Notes: generated by a model not told the origin, from the sequence alone. DNA of 64,000 bases from Asanoa sp. WMMD1127 (GCF_029626225.1 NZ_JARUBP010000001.1:2356001-2420000), one strand, 5' to 3'; positions 18,732-27,448 are shown, numbered from the stretch's first letter. Program-made: numbers and translations.

Positions 18732-19205
18732 GTGAACCTCAAGGTGGGCATCGGCACCGACGTGCACGCGTTCGCCGCCGGCCGCGAGTGCTGGGTCGCG
18801 GGCCTGCTCTGGCCTGGCGTCGACGGCCTGGCCGGCCACTCCGACGGCGACGTCGCCGCCCACGCCGCCTGCGACGCCCTGTTCTCCGCCGCCGACCTCG
18901 GCGACCTCGGCAGCAACTTCGGCGTCGACCGGCCCGAGTTCGCCGGCGCGTCCGGCGTCACGCTGCTGGGTGAGGCGGCCCGCCGGGTGAGGGAGGCCGG
19001 CTTCGCCATCGGCAACATCTCGATCCAGGTGATCGGCGTGCGCCCGAAGATCGGCCCGCGTCGCGCCGAAGCGCAACAGGTGCTCAGCACGGCCGCCGGC
19101 GCGCCCGTGACCGTCTCCGGCACGACCACCGACGGGCTCGGCCTGACCGGCCGGGGCGAAGGACTGGCCGGTCTCGCGGTGGCCCTGCTGCACACCAACG
19201 GCTGA
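18732..19205 (+). CDS. ispF: 2-C-methyl-D-erythritol 2,4-cyclodiphosphate synthase
   Basis: A 157-aa trimeric zinc enzyme of the MEP pathway. Metal ligands Asp 10 and His 12 (GIGTDVHAF) and His 36 (GHSDGD) are present, together with [11 protein letters not shown] and the C-terminal [16 protein letters not shown]. It makes cyclic MEcPP from CDP-MEP. GTG start at 18732, 10 bp after ispD. In M. tuberculosis cysS is next; here about 19 kb of other genes intervene. Confidence 0.96.
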   Translation: MNLKVGIGTDVHAFAAGRECWVAGLLWPGVDGLAGHSDGDVAAHAACDALFSAADLGDLGSNFGVDRPEFAGASGVTLLGEAARRVREAGFAIGNISIQVIGVRPKIGPRRAEAQQVLSTAAGAPVTVSGTTTDGLGLTGRGEGLAGLAVALLHTNG

Positions 19206-19221
19206 GGCTACGCTCGTTGCC

Positions 19222-20178
19222 GTGTCGAGCATGGACGCCGAGTCGGCGGAAGGTCACCTACGCCGCGCGGAGCTCCTCGCCGACCTGGGGCACTTCGACG
19301 AGGCCGTGGCCGAGCTCGACCCCGCGCTGACCGCCGACCCCGGCGACGGCGCCACCCTGGCCCTGCTGGCGGCGATCCAGCTGGCCGCGGGTCGGCCTGA
19401 GCCGGCGCTGGCGGCCGCCGAGCGCGCGGTCGCCGCGACGCCGGCCGCCGTCGCGCCACAGGTGACCGAGGGCGAGGCGCTGCTGCAGCTTCGCCGGTTC
19501 AAGGAGGCCGCGGCCGTCGCCGAGCGCATTCTCGATGCCGGCCCCGACGACCCGTACGCCCAACTGCACGGCGCCGCCCTTCTGGGTGAGGCGCGCAACG
19601 GCCAGCGGGCCCTCGACGCGGCGTGGCAGGCGGTCGCCCTCGCGCCCCAGGACGCCCGGGCCCACCTGGTGCTGTCCGGCATCGCTGACCGCCTCCAGCT
19701 CACCGACCTCGCCGAGCAGGCCCGCGACGAGGCCATGCGGCTCGACCCGGACCTCGCCTCGACCACCGGCGGGTCCCTGGGCCGCTACACCGTGCCCGAG
19801 CCCAAGGCGCGCGACCTGCGCCCCACGGCGGAGACGGCGATCGGCTGGCTGGCCCTCTATGCCGGCGCGTTCACGGTGCCGGCGGCCATGCTCGCCGCCG
19901 TCCTGCACGCCGTGCACCCCGGCACGTCGCGGGTGGTCGCGATCGTGCTCGGCTTGTGCGGCCTGGGTCTGGTGGCCCTGTTCGCCGCCCGCCTGCCCGG
20001 GTCGCCGCGCGAGACGTTCCGCCGCGACCGTGCGTCGACCGTGGCCGGCGGCGCGACGATCGCCGGCCCGCTCTGCGTCATCGCGTACGGCATCGTCGGC
20101 TCGCCCTGGGCCGTCGCGGTCGCCCTGGCAGCGACCGCGGTGGCCGCGATCGCGGTGGTCTCCCGCATCCGGTTCTAG
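19222..20178 (+). CDS. TPR-repeat membrane protein
   Basis: A 318-aa protein. Residues 1-180 form four to five tetratricopeptide repeats (for example RRAELLADLGHFDEAVAELD and LAAIQLAAGRPEPALAAAER), a protein-protein interaction scaffold. Residues 205-318 contain about four hydrophobic helices. GTG start at 19222; ATG 19231 is an alternative. It is 16 bp behind ispF and likely co-transcribed. The tail-anchored topology with a cytosolic TPR region suggests a membrane assembly factor, but no partner can be named. Confidence 0.7.
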   Translation: MSSMDAESAEGHLRRAELLADLGHFDEAVAELDPALTADPGDGATLALLAAIQLAAGRPEPALAAAERAVAATPAAVAPQVTEGEALLQLRRFKEAAAVAERILDAGPDDPYAQLHGAALLGEARNGQRALDAAWQAVALAPQDARAHLVLSGIADRLQLTDLAEQARDEAMRLDPDLASTTGGSLGRYTVPEPKARDLRPTAETAIGWLALYAGAFTVPAAMLAAVLHAVHPGTSRVVAIVLGLCGLGLVALFAARLPGSPRETFRRDRASTVAGGATIAGPLCVIAYGIVGSPWAVAVALAATAVAAIAVVSRIRF

Positions 20179-20194
20179 GTGGGACCAGCCGGTT

Positions 20195-21367
20195 CTAAGC
20201 CGGGCCGCGACCCGACCACGTCCACGCGTAGCCCGTGTCCTCGCAGGACAGGGCCGCGTCGCAGAGGTCCAGCGGGCGGAAGGTGTCGACCATGACCGCG
20301 AGCTCGTCGAAGTAGTCGATGCCGATCGAGCGCTCCGCCGCGCCCGGCTGCGGACCGTGGGTGAACCCGGACGGGTGCAGCGACATCGAGCCCTGCTCGA
20401 TGCCGGAGCCACGCCGCGCCTCGTAGTTGCCGCCGGTGTAGAACAGCAGCTCGTCGGAGTCGACGTTGTGGTGGTTGTAGGGCACCGGGATCGACAGTGG
20501 GTGATAGTCGACCTTGCGCGGGACGAACGAGCAGATCACGAAGTTCGGACCCTGGAAGGTCTGGTGTACGGGCGGCGGCTGGTGCACCCGGCCCGTGATC
20601 GGCTCGAAGTCGTGGATCGAGAACGCCCACGGGTAGAGGTGTCCGTCCCAGCCGACCACGTCGAACGGGTGGCTGGCGTAGACGTGCTTCGTCCAGCCGC
20701 GCCGGTGCTGCACCAGCACTTCGACGTCGGCGCCGTCCTCGACCAGCGGCGCCGACGGCCCGCGGATGTCGCGCTCGCAGTAGGGCGCGTGCTCGAGGAA
20801 CTGGCCGCGCACCGACAGGTAGCGCTTGGGCGGCCCGATGTGCCCGGTCGCCTCGATGGCCAGCAGCCGCAGCGGCTCGTCGCCGGTCGGCACCAGCCGG
20901 TGGATCACCGAGGTCGGGATGATCACGTAGTCGCCCGGGCCGGCCTCGAGGAGGCCGAACGTCGACTCGACGCGCAGCGCGCCGGACTCGACGTAGAGGC
21001 ACTCGTCGCCGACCGCGTTCCGGTAGAGCGGCGACGGGCGGTCGGCGGTCACGTAGGAGATCCGCACGTCGTCGTTGGCCAGCAGGTGGGCCCGGCCGAG
21101 CACCGGGTCGGCCCCGGCCGTGTCGAGCTTGTGGGTGCGCAGGTGGCGCGGCTTGAGCGGGCGGTTCGGCGTGCGGGTCCAGGCCGGCGGGTCGAACGCC
21201 TCGGCGGCCACGATCGCCGTCGGCATCGCGCGGTGGTAAAGAAGCGACGAATCGGACGAGAAGCCCTCCTGTCCCATCAGCTCCTCGGCGTACAGGCTGC
21301 CGTCGGGCTGCCGGAACTGGGTGTGCCGCTTGCGGGGCACCTCGCCGACGCTGCGGTAGTAGGGCAT
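20195..21367 (-). CDS. hmgA: Homogentisate 1,2-dioxygenase
   Basis: A 390-aa Fe(II) dioxygenase that opens homogentisate to maleylacetoacetate in tyrosine and phenylalanine breakdown. The cupin-fold family is recognised from YYRSVGEVPRKRHTQFR at the N-terminus, YVIIPTSVIHRLVPTG, and the C-terminal iron-site region SGFTHGPQPGAAE. A good ribosome-binding site (GGGAGG) precedes ATG 21367. It is divergent from a gene of unknown function and fahA, and a 17-bp palindrome lies in the shared 74-bp promoter region. Confidence 0.93.
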   Translation of the reverse strand: MPYYRSVGEVPRKRHTQFRQPDGSLYAEELMGQEGFSSDSSLLYHRAMPTAIVAAEAFDPPAWTRTPNRPLKPRHLRTHKLDTAGADPVLGRAHLLANDDVRISYVTADRPSPLYRNAVGDECLYVESGALRVESTFGLLEAGPGDYVIIPTSVIHRLVPTGDEPLRLLAIEATGHIGPPKRYLSVRGQFLEHAPYCERDIRGPSAPLVEDGADVEVLVQHRRGWTKHVYASHPFDVVGWDGHLYPWAFSIHDFEPITGRVHQPPPVHQTFQGPNFVICSFVPRKVDYHPLSIPVPYNHHNVDSDELLFYTGGNYEARRGSGIEQGSMSLHPSGFTHGPQPGAAERSIGIDYFDELAVMVDTFRPLDLCDAALSCEDTGYAWTWSGRGPA

Positions 21368-21383
21368 GTCGACCTCCCGTCGG

Positions 21384-21400
21384 CGTCCGATAATCGGACG
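21384..21400. promoter_or_regulatory. 17-bp palindrome in the hmgA divergent promoter
   Basis: CGTCCGAT-A-ATCGGACG is a perfect palindrome with 8-bp arms around one base. It begins 17 bp upstream of the hmgA start codon and ends 3 bp before the -35 of the divergent promoter, so one regulator could control both arms. The Lrp-type protein encoded near 28.8 kb is a candidate, without direct evidence. Confidence 0.5.
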
Positions 21401-21403
21401 TCA

Positions 21404-21433
21404 TTGTCCGTTTCTTGTAGCGTCCACTAAGTT
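21404..21433 (+). promoter_or_regulatory. Promoter for the fahA operon
   Basis: TTGTCC (21404-21409) and TAAGTT (21428-21433) are separated by 18 bp. The GTG start at 21442 lies only 8 bases after the -10 and has no Shine-Dalgarno, which suggests a leaderless mRNA, common in actinobacteria. Confidence 0.5.
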
Positions 21434-21441
21434 CAGTAACC

Positions 21442-22317
21442 GTGTCAACCGATCGCCGGGCACCCACCGACCAGCCGTTGATCGCCCCGCTGTTCCACCG
21501 CCTCGTCGACGACGCGGCGGTCTTCCCGCCGGGTAACGCCGCGCTGCCCGACGCGGTCACGGCCCACCGCGAACACCGCACCGCCTGGTACGCGGAGCTG
21601 GTCGGCCCGCTGCTCGTGCCGGCCACCTCGGTGGACGCCCTGACCGGCCTGCTCGACCCGGCGGAGCGGATGGCCGTCGGCATCATCGGCGACCTGCCGA
21701 TCGACCGGCTCGACGTGCCCGACGACCCGCGGGTGACGGTCCGCCAGATCGAGGCGGCGGTGGCCAAGCGGGGCGAGGACCCACAGCCCGGCATCGCCCG
21801 CATGCTCGACCTGGCCGCCCGCCGGCCCGAGCTCGACGTCTACGCCGAGGTTCCGCTCACCTTCGGCCTGCTGGCCGGGCTCGACACGATCGCCGAGGCC
21901 CGCCGGGCCGGCGCCCGGGTGGCCGCGAAGTTCCGCACCGGCGGGCTCGCCGCCGAGCTGTTCCCGACGCCGGTCGAGCTGGCCGCGGTGATCTGCGCGT
22001 GCCGCGAGCGCGAGCTGCCGTTCAAGCTGACCGCCGGGCTGCACCACGCGATCCGGCACGCCGATCCGGAGACCGGCTTCACGCACCACGGGTTCCTCAA
22101 CATCCTGGTCGCCGCCGGCCTGGCCGCCGACGGTGGCGAGGTCGCCGAGGTGGCCGAGCTGCTGGCCGCCACCGACGCCGTGCCGCTGATCGAGCCCGCC
22201 CGGGCCCGGCGCGACCAGCCCCGGGGGCTGTGGGTCGGGTTCGGCTCGTGCAGCATGATCGAGCCGCTGACCGACCTGATCCGGCTCGGCCTGGTGAACG
22301 GGGGATACGAGGGATGA
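21442..22317 (+). CDS. Conserved protein of unknown function in the homogentisate operon
   Basis: A 291-aa soluble protein with no signal or membrane segment. Alternating strand/helix blocks (AVGIIGDLPIDRL, LDVYAEVPL, ARVAAKFRTGG, LPFKLTAGLHHAIRH, LWVGFGSCSMIEP) suggest a TIM-barrel-like fold, with likely functional residues in KFRTGG and KLTAGLHH. Its stop overlaps the fahA start by 4 bp (ATGA), implying a direct pathway role. The one step with no visible gene is maleylacetoacetate isomerase, normally glutathione-dependent; this is a candidate (inference). Start is GTG 21442 with no Shine-Dalgarno. Confidence 0.6.
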   Translation: MSTDRRAPTDQPLIAPLFHRLVDDAAVFPPGNAALPDAVTAHREHRTAWYAELVGPLLVPATSVDALTGLLDPAERMAVGIIGDLPIDRLDVPDDPRVTVRQIEAAVAKRGEDPQPGIARMLDLAARRPELDVYAEVPLTFGLLAGLDTIAEARRAGARVAAKFRTGGLAAELFPTPVELAAVICACRERELPFKLTAGLHHAIRHADPETGFTHHGFLNILVAAGLAADGGEVAEVAELLAATDAVPLIEPARARRDQPRGLWVGFGSCSMIEPLTDLIRLGLVNGGYEG

Positions 22318-23531
22318 CCTGGGTTCCGGGTGCGGAGGGCTCGCCGTACGGCGTCCATAACCTGCCCTACGGTGTGTTCCGGCACGGCGACCGGCCGACC
22401 CAGGCCCGGATCGGCGTGCGGATCGGCGACCTGCTGCTCGACCTCGACGGCGCCGAGGCGGCCGGGCTGGTGCTGGCCGGCGGTGCGCTGCGCGCCCCCA
22501 CGCTCAACCCGTTCCTCGCGCTCGGCCGCGCCCAGTGGAGCACGGTCCGCACCCGGATCACCGAGCTGGTCACCGACCCGGCGCACCGGGCCGCCGTCGA
22601 GCCGCTGCTGCTGCCGCTGGCCGAGGTGGAGCTGGTGCTGCCGTTCGAGGTGGGCGACTACGTCGACTTCTACTCGTCGGAGCAGCACGCCAGCAACGTC
22701 GGCCGGATCTTCCGCCCCGACGACGAGCCGCTGCTGCCCAACTGGAAGCACCTGCCGATCGGCTACCACGGCCGGGGCGGCACGGTGGTCGTCTCCGGCA
22801 CGCCGGTGATCCGGCCCAGCGGCCAGCGGGCCACGCCCGACGGCCCGGTCTTCGGCCCGTCGACCCGGCTCGACATCGAGGCCGAGGTCGGCTTCGTCGT
22901 CGGCACGCCGTCGGAGCTGGGCAGCCCCGTGCCGGTCGACCGGTTCGCCGACCACGTCTTCGGGATCGTGCTGGTCAACGACTGGTCCGCCCGCGACCTG
23001 CAGGCCTGGGAATACCGCCCGCTCGGCCCGTTCCTGGCCAAGTCGTTCGCCACCTCGGTCGCGCCCTGGGTGGTGCCGCTGGACGCGCTGGCCGACGCCT
23101 GGCTGCCCGCGCCCGACCAGGACCTGCCGGTCCTGCCGTACCTGCGCGACGTGCCGCACCTCGGTCTCGACCTGCGGCTCGAGGTTGACTGGAACGGCAC
23201 GGTGGTCAGCCGGCCACCGTTCGCCGGCATGTACTGGACACCAGCCCAGCAGCTCGCCCACCTGACCGTCAACGGCGCTGCCGTGCGCACCGGCGACCTC
23301 TACGCGTCCGGCACGGTCTCCGGGCCGACCCGCGCCGAGACCGGCTCGTTCCTGGAGCTGACGTGGGGCGGCACCGAGCCGGTCAGGCTGGCCGACGGGG
23401 TCGAGCGGACCTTCCTCGAAGACGGCGACACGGTGACGATCACCGCGACCGCGCCCGGTCCGGACGGCGTGACGGTCGGCCTGGGCGAGGTCCGGGGCAC
23501 CATCGCTCCGGCGCGTGCGCCGCACCGGTAG
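22314..23531 (+). CDS. fahA: Fumarylacetoacetase
   Basis: A 405-aa hydrolase that splits fumarylacetoacetate to fumarate and acetoacetate, the last step of tyrosine breakdown. Recognised by VGDYVDFYSSEQHASNVG, LPIGYHGR, the metal-binding EAEVGFVVG and the NDWSARDLQAWEY and GPFLAKSF motifs; the N-terminal SH3-like domain is also present, so it is a full-length eukaryotic-type FAH. ATG overlaps the upstream stop by 4 bp. The fumarate released can be used by the fumarases encoded at 30.8 and 33.7 kb. Confidence 0.95.
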   Translation: MTWVPGAEGSPYGVHNLPYGVFRHGDRPTQARIGVRIGDLLLDLDGAEAAGLVLAGGALRAPTLNPFLALGRAQWSTVRTRITELVTDPAHRAAVEPLLLPLAEVELVLPFEVGDYVDFYSSEQHASNVGRIFRPDDEPLLPNWKHLPIGYHGRGGTVVVSGTPVIRPSGQRATPDGPVFGPSTRLDIEAEVGFVVGTPSELGSPVPVDRFADHVFGIVLVNDWSARDLQAWEYRPLGPFLAKSFATSVAPWVVPLDALADAWLPAPDQDLPVLPYLRDVPHLGLDLRLEVDWNGTVVSRPPFAGMYWTPAQQLAHLTVNGAAVRTGDLYASGTVSGPTRAETGSFLELTWGGTEPVRLADGVERTFLEDGDTVTITATAPGPDGVTVGLGEVRGTIAPARAPHR

Positions 23532-23541
23532 GGTGCCCAGC

Positions 23542-24828
23542 GTGGTGGGAGCGGCCCGGCGCCGGGTGGTCGCGGTGCTCGCCGGCCTCGTGCTGGTGGC
23601 GGGCGCCGCCCTCGTCGTCTACCGGGTCTTCGCGCCCGGCGAGGTGTTGGCCGAGCCGACCAGCACCTATCCCGTGGCGCCGACCCCGCGCCCGCCGGCC
23701 GTGCTGGGCACGCTGCCGGCCGCGCCGCTGATCGTCGACGGCCGGCTGCGGGTGGTCGCCGACAAGCGCCAGGTCCGCGCCGACGGGCCGGTCGACTCGC
23801 GCTACCTCAACACGCCCTACTGGTCGTTCCGGCGGTGGCCGGCCGAGCTGATCGGCGTCGTGGCGGCCGGCGGCACGGTGGTCACCCGCTGGTCCGACGG
23901 CGAGCTCGTGGGCCTGGACGCCCGCACCGGGCGTGACGTCTGGCGGGCCAAGGGCGAGAAACCCGCGGTCCCCGAGTACGCGGGCCGGCGCACCGGCGCC
24001 CAGACGGTCTACGCGCCGCCGGGCCTGTTCCTCTCCGGCGACACGGTGGTGGTGGCCGGGCCGACCCGCACGCAGGCGTTCGCGCTCGCCACCGGCGCCC
24101 CCGGGTGGCAGCAGCCGGCCCAGCCGTGCCCGACCCGGCCGGACCCGAGCGGCTTCAGCACGGCCGACGGCCGGGTGGCCGTCCTGCGGGCCTGCGACAG
24201 CGCCGTCCGGTTGTTCGACGTCGCCACCGGCGCGGCCGCCGGCGTCCTGGACCTGCCGGCGCACATGGGTCCCGAAACGGTGCTCGATCCGCTCGACTGC
24301 GCGACGCCGCGCACGGCCTGCGCCGGCGTGCGGGTCGACTCGTTCGCCGAACGCAACGCCTGGCTCTTCGTCAACGGCGAGATCCGGCCCGCGGGGCTCT
24401 CCGACGACGCCCGCATCGGCCGGCCCGCGCCGCTCGCCGGGCCGGGCGCCCAGCTGGTCGGCGGCCTGGCCGTCACGGTCGACGGCACCGCGATCGTCGC
24501 GTCGGGCATCGACGACCGGGCGGAACGCTGGCGTCGCGAACTGGGCGACCCGCGGCTCGGCGATCCCGACCTCACGATCCTGGCCGCGGCCGACGGCCGG
24601 GTCTACGTGCTCACCGCCGACCGCGACCTGGTGACGCTCGACGGCGCCTCGGGCGCGGTGGTCTCCCGGTTCCGCTACACGTACTTCGCGGAGAAGACCG
24701 ACTGGCGGCCCGGCTGGTCGTACGCCGCGGGTGGTTACCTGTTGACCGAGCGGCTCGACGACCTGGACGCGCCCGACGACGCCGACTACTACTTCGACCC
24801 GCAGCCGGTCATCCTCGCCGCCGTCTAG
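23542..24828 (+). CDS. Membrane-anchored PQQ-like beta-propeller protein
   Basis: A 428-aa protein with a basic N-terminus, one membrane helix (about residues 9-31) and an extracytoplasmic WD/PQQ-like beta-propeller. Propeller blades show as LVGLDARTGRDVWRAKG, AFALATGAPGWQQ, VRLFDVATG and VTLDGASGAVVSRF. No PQQ-dependent dehydrogenase active-site residues were seen, so a binding or sensing role is likelier. GTG 23542 has AGGG 8 bases upstream; GTG at 23515 and 23533 are alternatives. It follows fahA by 10 bp. Two other propeller proteins are in the window. Confidence 0.65.
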   Translation: MVGAARRRVVAVLAGLVLVAGAALVVYRVFAPGEVLAEPTSTYPVAPTPRPPAVLGTLPAAPLIVDGRLRVVADKRQVRADGPVDSRYLNTPYWSFRRWPAELIGVVAAGGTVVTRWSDGELVGLDARTGRDVWRAKGEKPAVPEYAGRRTGAQTVYAPPGLFLSGDTVVVAGPTRTQAFALATGAPGWQQPAQPCPTRPDPSGFSTADGRVAVLRACDSAVRLFDVATGAAAGVLDLPAHMGPETVLDPLDCATPRTACAGVRVDSFAERNAWLFVNGEIRPAGLSDDARIGRPAPLAGPGAQLVGGLAVTVDGTAIVASGIDDRAERWRRELGDPRLGDPDLTILAAADGRVYVLTADRDLVTLDGASGAVVSRFRYTYFAEKTDWRPGWSYAAGGYLLTERLDDLDAPDDADYYFDPQPVILAAV

Positions 24829-24830
24829 AT

Positions 24831-25910
24831 TTAGAGCGCCGCGGCAGCCGCGGCCAGGAACGCGTCGTTCTCGGCCGGCGTGCCGATCGTGACGCGGACG
24901 CCCTCGCCCTGGAACGGGCGCACGATCACGCCCTGCTTCTCGCAGGCGGCGGCGAACTCGGCCGAGCCGGCGCCCAGTGGCAGCCAGACGAAGTTGGCCT
25001 GCGACTCCGGCACGTCGGGCACCAGCGCGCGGATGGCGGCGGTGACCCGCTCCCGCTCGGCGACGACCAGCGCGCAGCGCCGGGCGACCTCGTCGGCCTG
25101 GGCCAGCGCCGCCAGCGCCGCGGCCTGGGCGACCGCGCTGGTCGAGAACGGCGTGACCACCTTGCGCACGGCGGCCGCGACGGCCGGCTGAGCGACCAGG
25201 TAGCCGATCCGGACGCCGGCCAGGCCCCACGCCTTGGACAGCGTGCGCAGCACGACGATGTTGGGGCGGTCGCCGTAGGTTTCGAGGCCGTCGGGCACGT
25301 CGGGGTCGGTGATGAACTCCCGGTACGCCTCGTCGAGGACGACCAGCACGTCGTCCGGCACGCTGTCGAGGAAGCGGTCGAGCTCCGGGCGGCGGATCGC
25401 CGTACCCGTCGGGTTGTTGGGGTTGCAGACCAGGATCATCCGGGTCCGGTCGGTGATCGCCGCCGACATGGCCCGCAGGTCGTGCTCGTGGCCCGCGGTG
25501 TTCGGGACGCGCACGCTGCTGGCCGCCGTCGTCGCGGCGATGATCGGGTAGGCCTCGAACGAGCGCCAGGCGTAGAGGATCTCGTCGCCGGGCAGGCAGG
25601 TGACCCGGGCGAGGTGCTCGGCCAGCGCGACCGAGCCACAGCCGGTGGCGACGCGGTCGGCCTCGACGCCCAGCTTCGCGGCCAGCGTCTCGCGCAGCTC
25701 GACCACGCCCATGTCGGGGTAGCGGTGCGCGGTGGCGGCCGCGGTGGCCACCGCCTCGACGACGCCGGGCAGCGGGCCGTAGGGCACCTCGTTGCTGGCC
25801 AGCTTGATCGCCTCGGTCATGCCGAGCTCGCGGGCCAGGTCGGCGGGGTTGCGACCGGGCACGTAGCTGGGCAGCGTGTCGAGGTCGGCCCGGGTGAGGC
25901 GGGGGGTCAT
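24831..25910 (-). CDS. HisC-type aromatic amino acid aminotransferase
   Basis: A 359-aa class I/II PLP aminotransferase. Start chosen at ATG 25910 (MTPRLTRADLDTLPSYVPG). Visible: KLASNEVPYGPLPGV, LVCNPNNPTGTAI, VLDEAYREF, and the PLP lysine region TLSKAWGLAGVRIGY. The family includes histidinol-phosphate aminotransferase and the actinobacterial aromatic aminotransferase Pat. Its operon with hpd favours tyrosine to 4-hydroxyphenylpyruvate as the reaction here (inference from context). It overlaps the upstream RDD gene by 4 bp. Confidence 0.85.
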   Translation of the reverse strand: MTPRLTRADLDTLPSYVPGRNPADLARELGMTEAIKLASNEVPYGPLPGVVEAVATAAATAHRYPDMGVVELRETLAAKLGVEADRVATGCGSVALAEHLARVTCLPGDEILYAWRSFEAYPIIAATTAASSVRVPNTAGHEHDLRAMSAAITDRTRMILVCNPNNPTGTAIRRPELDRFLDSVPDDVLVVLDEAYREFITDPDVPDGLETYGDRPNIVVLRTLSKAWGLAGVRIGYLVAQPAVAAAVRKVVTPFSTSAVAQAAALAALAQADEVARRCALVVAERERVTAAIRALVPDVPESQANFVWLPLGAGSAEFAAACEKQGVIVRPFQGEGVRVTIGTPAENDAFLAAAAAAL

Positions 25911-26818
25911 GACGGGCCTCCAGGAGAAGGGGGCGGCGGGCTGGCGCCGGCCGGGGTGCGGGGGTGGGCGACGACCACGACCGTGCGGGCGGCCTTGTCG
26001 TGCAGGGCCTGGTGCAGCGGGCGGTCGACGGTCAGCCAGAGGCATTCGACGAACTGCCAGATGAAGCCGACGCAGCAGGTCCAGAACAGCATCGGCAGGC
26101 CGAGGATGTTCCAGCGGCGCAGCGAACGGCCGAAGCCCATCTTGGGCTGGCCGTCGACCCGGACCACCCGCAGCCCGACGAGGCGCTTGCCGAGGGTCTG
26201 GCCCGTGTTGGCGACGGCCGGCACCTCGTAGGCGAACCAGAGGGCGCAGGCGATGATCAAGATGACCAGCTGGAGGCGGCTGGCCTCGGCGCTGGGCGTG
26301 ATCCGCATCAGCTCACCGAAGGACTCGCCGTCGGCGGCGCGGGCGTTGAACTCGCGGTAGAACGGCAGGACCTCCTGCACGTACTGGTAGACGAACCAGC
26401 CGTTGACCACGACGTTGAGCAGAAGCACGGCCGCGATGTCGATCAGGCGCGCGACCAGCCGCAGGCCGGGGGAGGCGAGCGGGACGCCGATGGGCGCGAC
26501 CGGCGCGGGCGGGGGCAGGGTCTGCACCGGCGGGTACGCCGGACCGCCGTAACCCTGGTGCGCCTGGCCGTTGGGCGCCGGCGGCGGGGTGCCGTAGCCG
26601 GTCGGCGGTGGCTGGCCGTAGCCCGGGGTCGCCGGGGAGGTCGGCGCAGGCGCCTCGGGCGCAGGGGACTCCGGCGGGGGCGGCGGCACCTCGGGCGGGC
26701 CGTCGGGTGGCGTCGCGTCGGCGGGCAGGGGTGCGCCGATCCAGCCTTCACCGTCCCAGTAGCGCTGGGTGGTGGGTTCGGCTGGGTCCTTGTACCAGCC
26801 CGGGGACACTGAGCTCAC
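25907..26818 (-). CDS. DUF2510-RDD family membrane protein
   Basis: A 303-aa protein. Residues 6-27 (PGWYKDPAEPTTQRYWDGEGW) match DUF2510, a small Trp-rich domain. A Pro/Gly-rich cytoplasmic stretch (35-110) follows, then an RDD domain with RLVARLIDIAAVLLLN and GKRLVGLRVV and about four membrane segments. Function of RDD proteins is mostly unknown; some are linked to ion transport. GTG start overlaps the upstream RDD gene stop by 4 bp, and its own stop overlaps the aminotransferase start. Confidence 0.8.
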   Translation of the reverse strand: MSSVSPGWYKDPAEPTTQRYWDGEGWIGAPLPADATPPDGPPEVPPPPPESPAPEAPAPTSPATPGYGQPPPTGYGTPPPAPNGQAHQGYGGPAYPPVQTLPPPAPVAPIGVPLASPGLRLVARLIDIAAVLLLNVVVNGWFVYQYVQEVLPFYREFNARAADGESFGELMRITPSAEASRLQLVILIIACALWFAYEVPAVANTGQTLGKRLVGLRVVRVDGQPKMGFGRSLRRWNILGLPMLFWTCCVGFIWQFVECLWLTVDRPLHQALHDKAARTVVVVAHPRTPAGASPPPPSPGGPS

Positions 26819-27438
26819 TGGACGACCTTAGCGACCAAGGTCTCGGCCGCCTTGTCGTGGAGGGTCTGCTGCAACGGCTGGTCCCACAGTTGCCAGAGAC
26901 CGTCGATCAGGCCGAGGAACGGGACGAAGGAACCGGCCACGAACTGCACGAGGTAGCGGCGGACCAGAATGCCGCGGTCGAGCCGTTGGTCGGGCTGGAC
27001 GGGCAGCACCCGCAGCGACATCACCCGCTTGCCCGCCGTCTGTCCGGATCGCAGCTGGTACTCCACGAAATAGAGGTAGCCGAGGATGATCTGGATCGCG
27101 ACCAGCGTCGCGTAGCCCAGCACGAGCAGCGTCATCGTGCCGCCCGTGATCCGGCCCTCGTCGATGTCCCGCGTCAGGGGCAGCAGGATCATGAAGATCG
27201 TGACCGGGCAGTACAGCGCGAAGGCGATCACTCCGACGATCAACGAATCGATCAGGTACGCCAGGAAGCGGTCACCGAACCCGGCCAGCGGATGACCGGT
27301 CGGGCCGATCGGGGCCGGCGGCCGGGCGTACCCCTGCTGATGGGGTATGTGGCCCGGGCCGACCGGCGGGATGGGCGCCGGCGGCCCGGGCTGGCGCGGG
27401 TCCCGCGCGCCGGGTGTGGGCTGGGGGTCGGGGTGCAC
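26815..27438 (-). CDS. RDD family membrane protein
   Basis: A 207-aa protein with a Pro-rich N-terminal tail (1-50) and an RDD domain: GFGDRFLAYLIDSLIVGVI, a middle membrane helix pair, SGQTAGKRVMSLRVL and a C-terminal helix. It lies 11 bp behind hpd on the same strand and overlaps the next RDD gene by 4 bp, so it is in the tyrosine operon. It may have arisen by duplication of its neighbour, since both end in a similar LHDKAA motif. Confidence 0.8.
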   Translation of the reverse strand: MHPDPQPTPGARDPRQPGPPAPIPPVGPGHIPHQQGYARPPAPIGPTGHPLAGFGDRFLAYLIDSLIVGVIAFALYCPVTIFMILLPLTRDIDEGRITGGTMTLLVLGYATLVAIQIILGYLYFVEYQLRSGQTAGKRVMSLRVLPVQPDQRLDRGILVRRYLVQFVAGSFVPFLGLIDGLWQLWDQPLQQTLHDKAAETLVAKVVQ

Positions 27439-27448
27439 CCGGACAGTG

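Noticed and set aside
20175-21803. Long minus-strand frame across hmgA and the adjacent divergent gene
   Set aside because: It runs through the promoter region and in the wrong phase over hmgA; hmgA in the other phase has clear family motifs.
24831-25910. Assignment as histidinol-phosphate aminotransferase (hisC)
   Set aside because: No other histidine genes are near, and the operon with hpd favours an aromatic aminotransferase; the family alone cannot separate the two.
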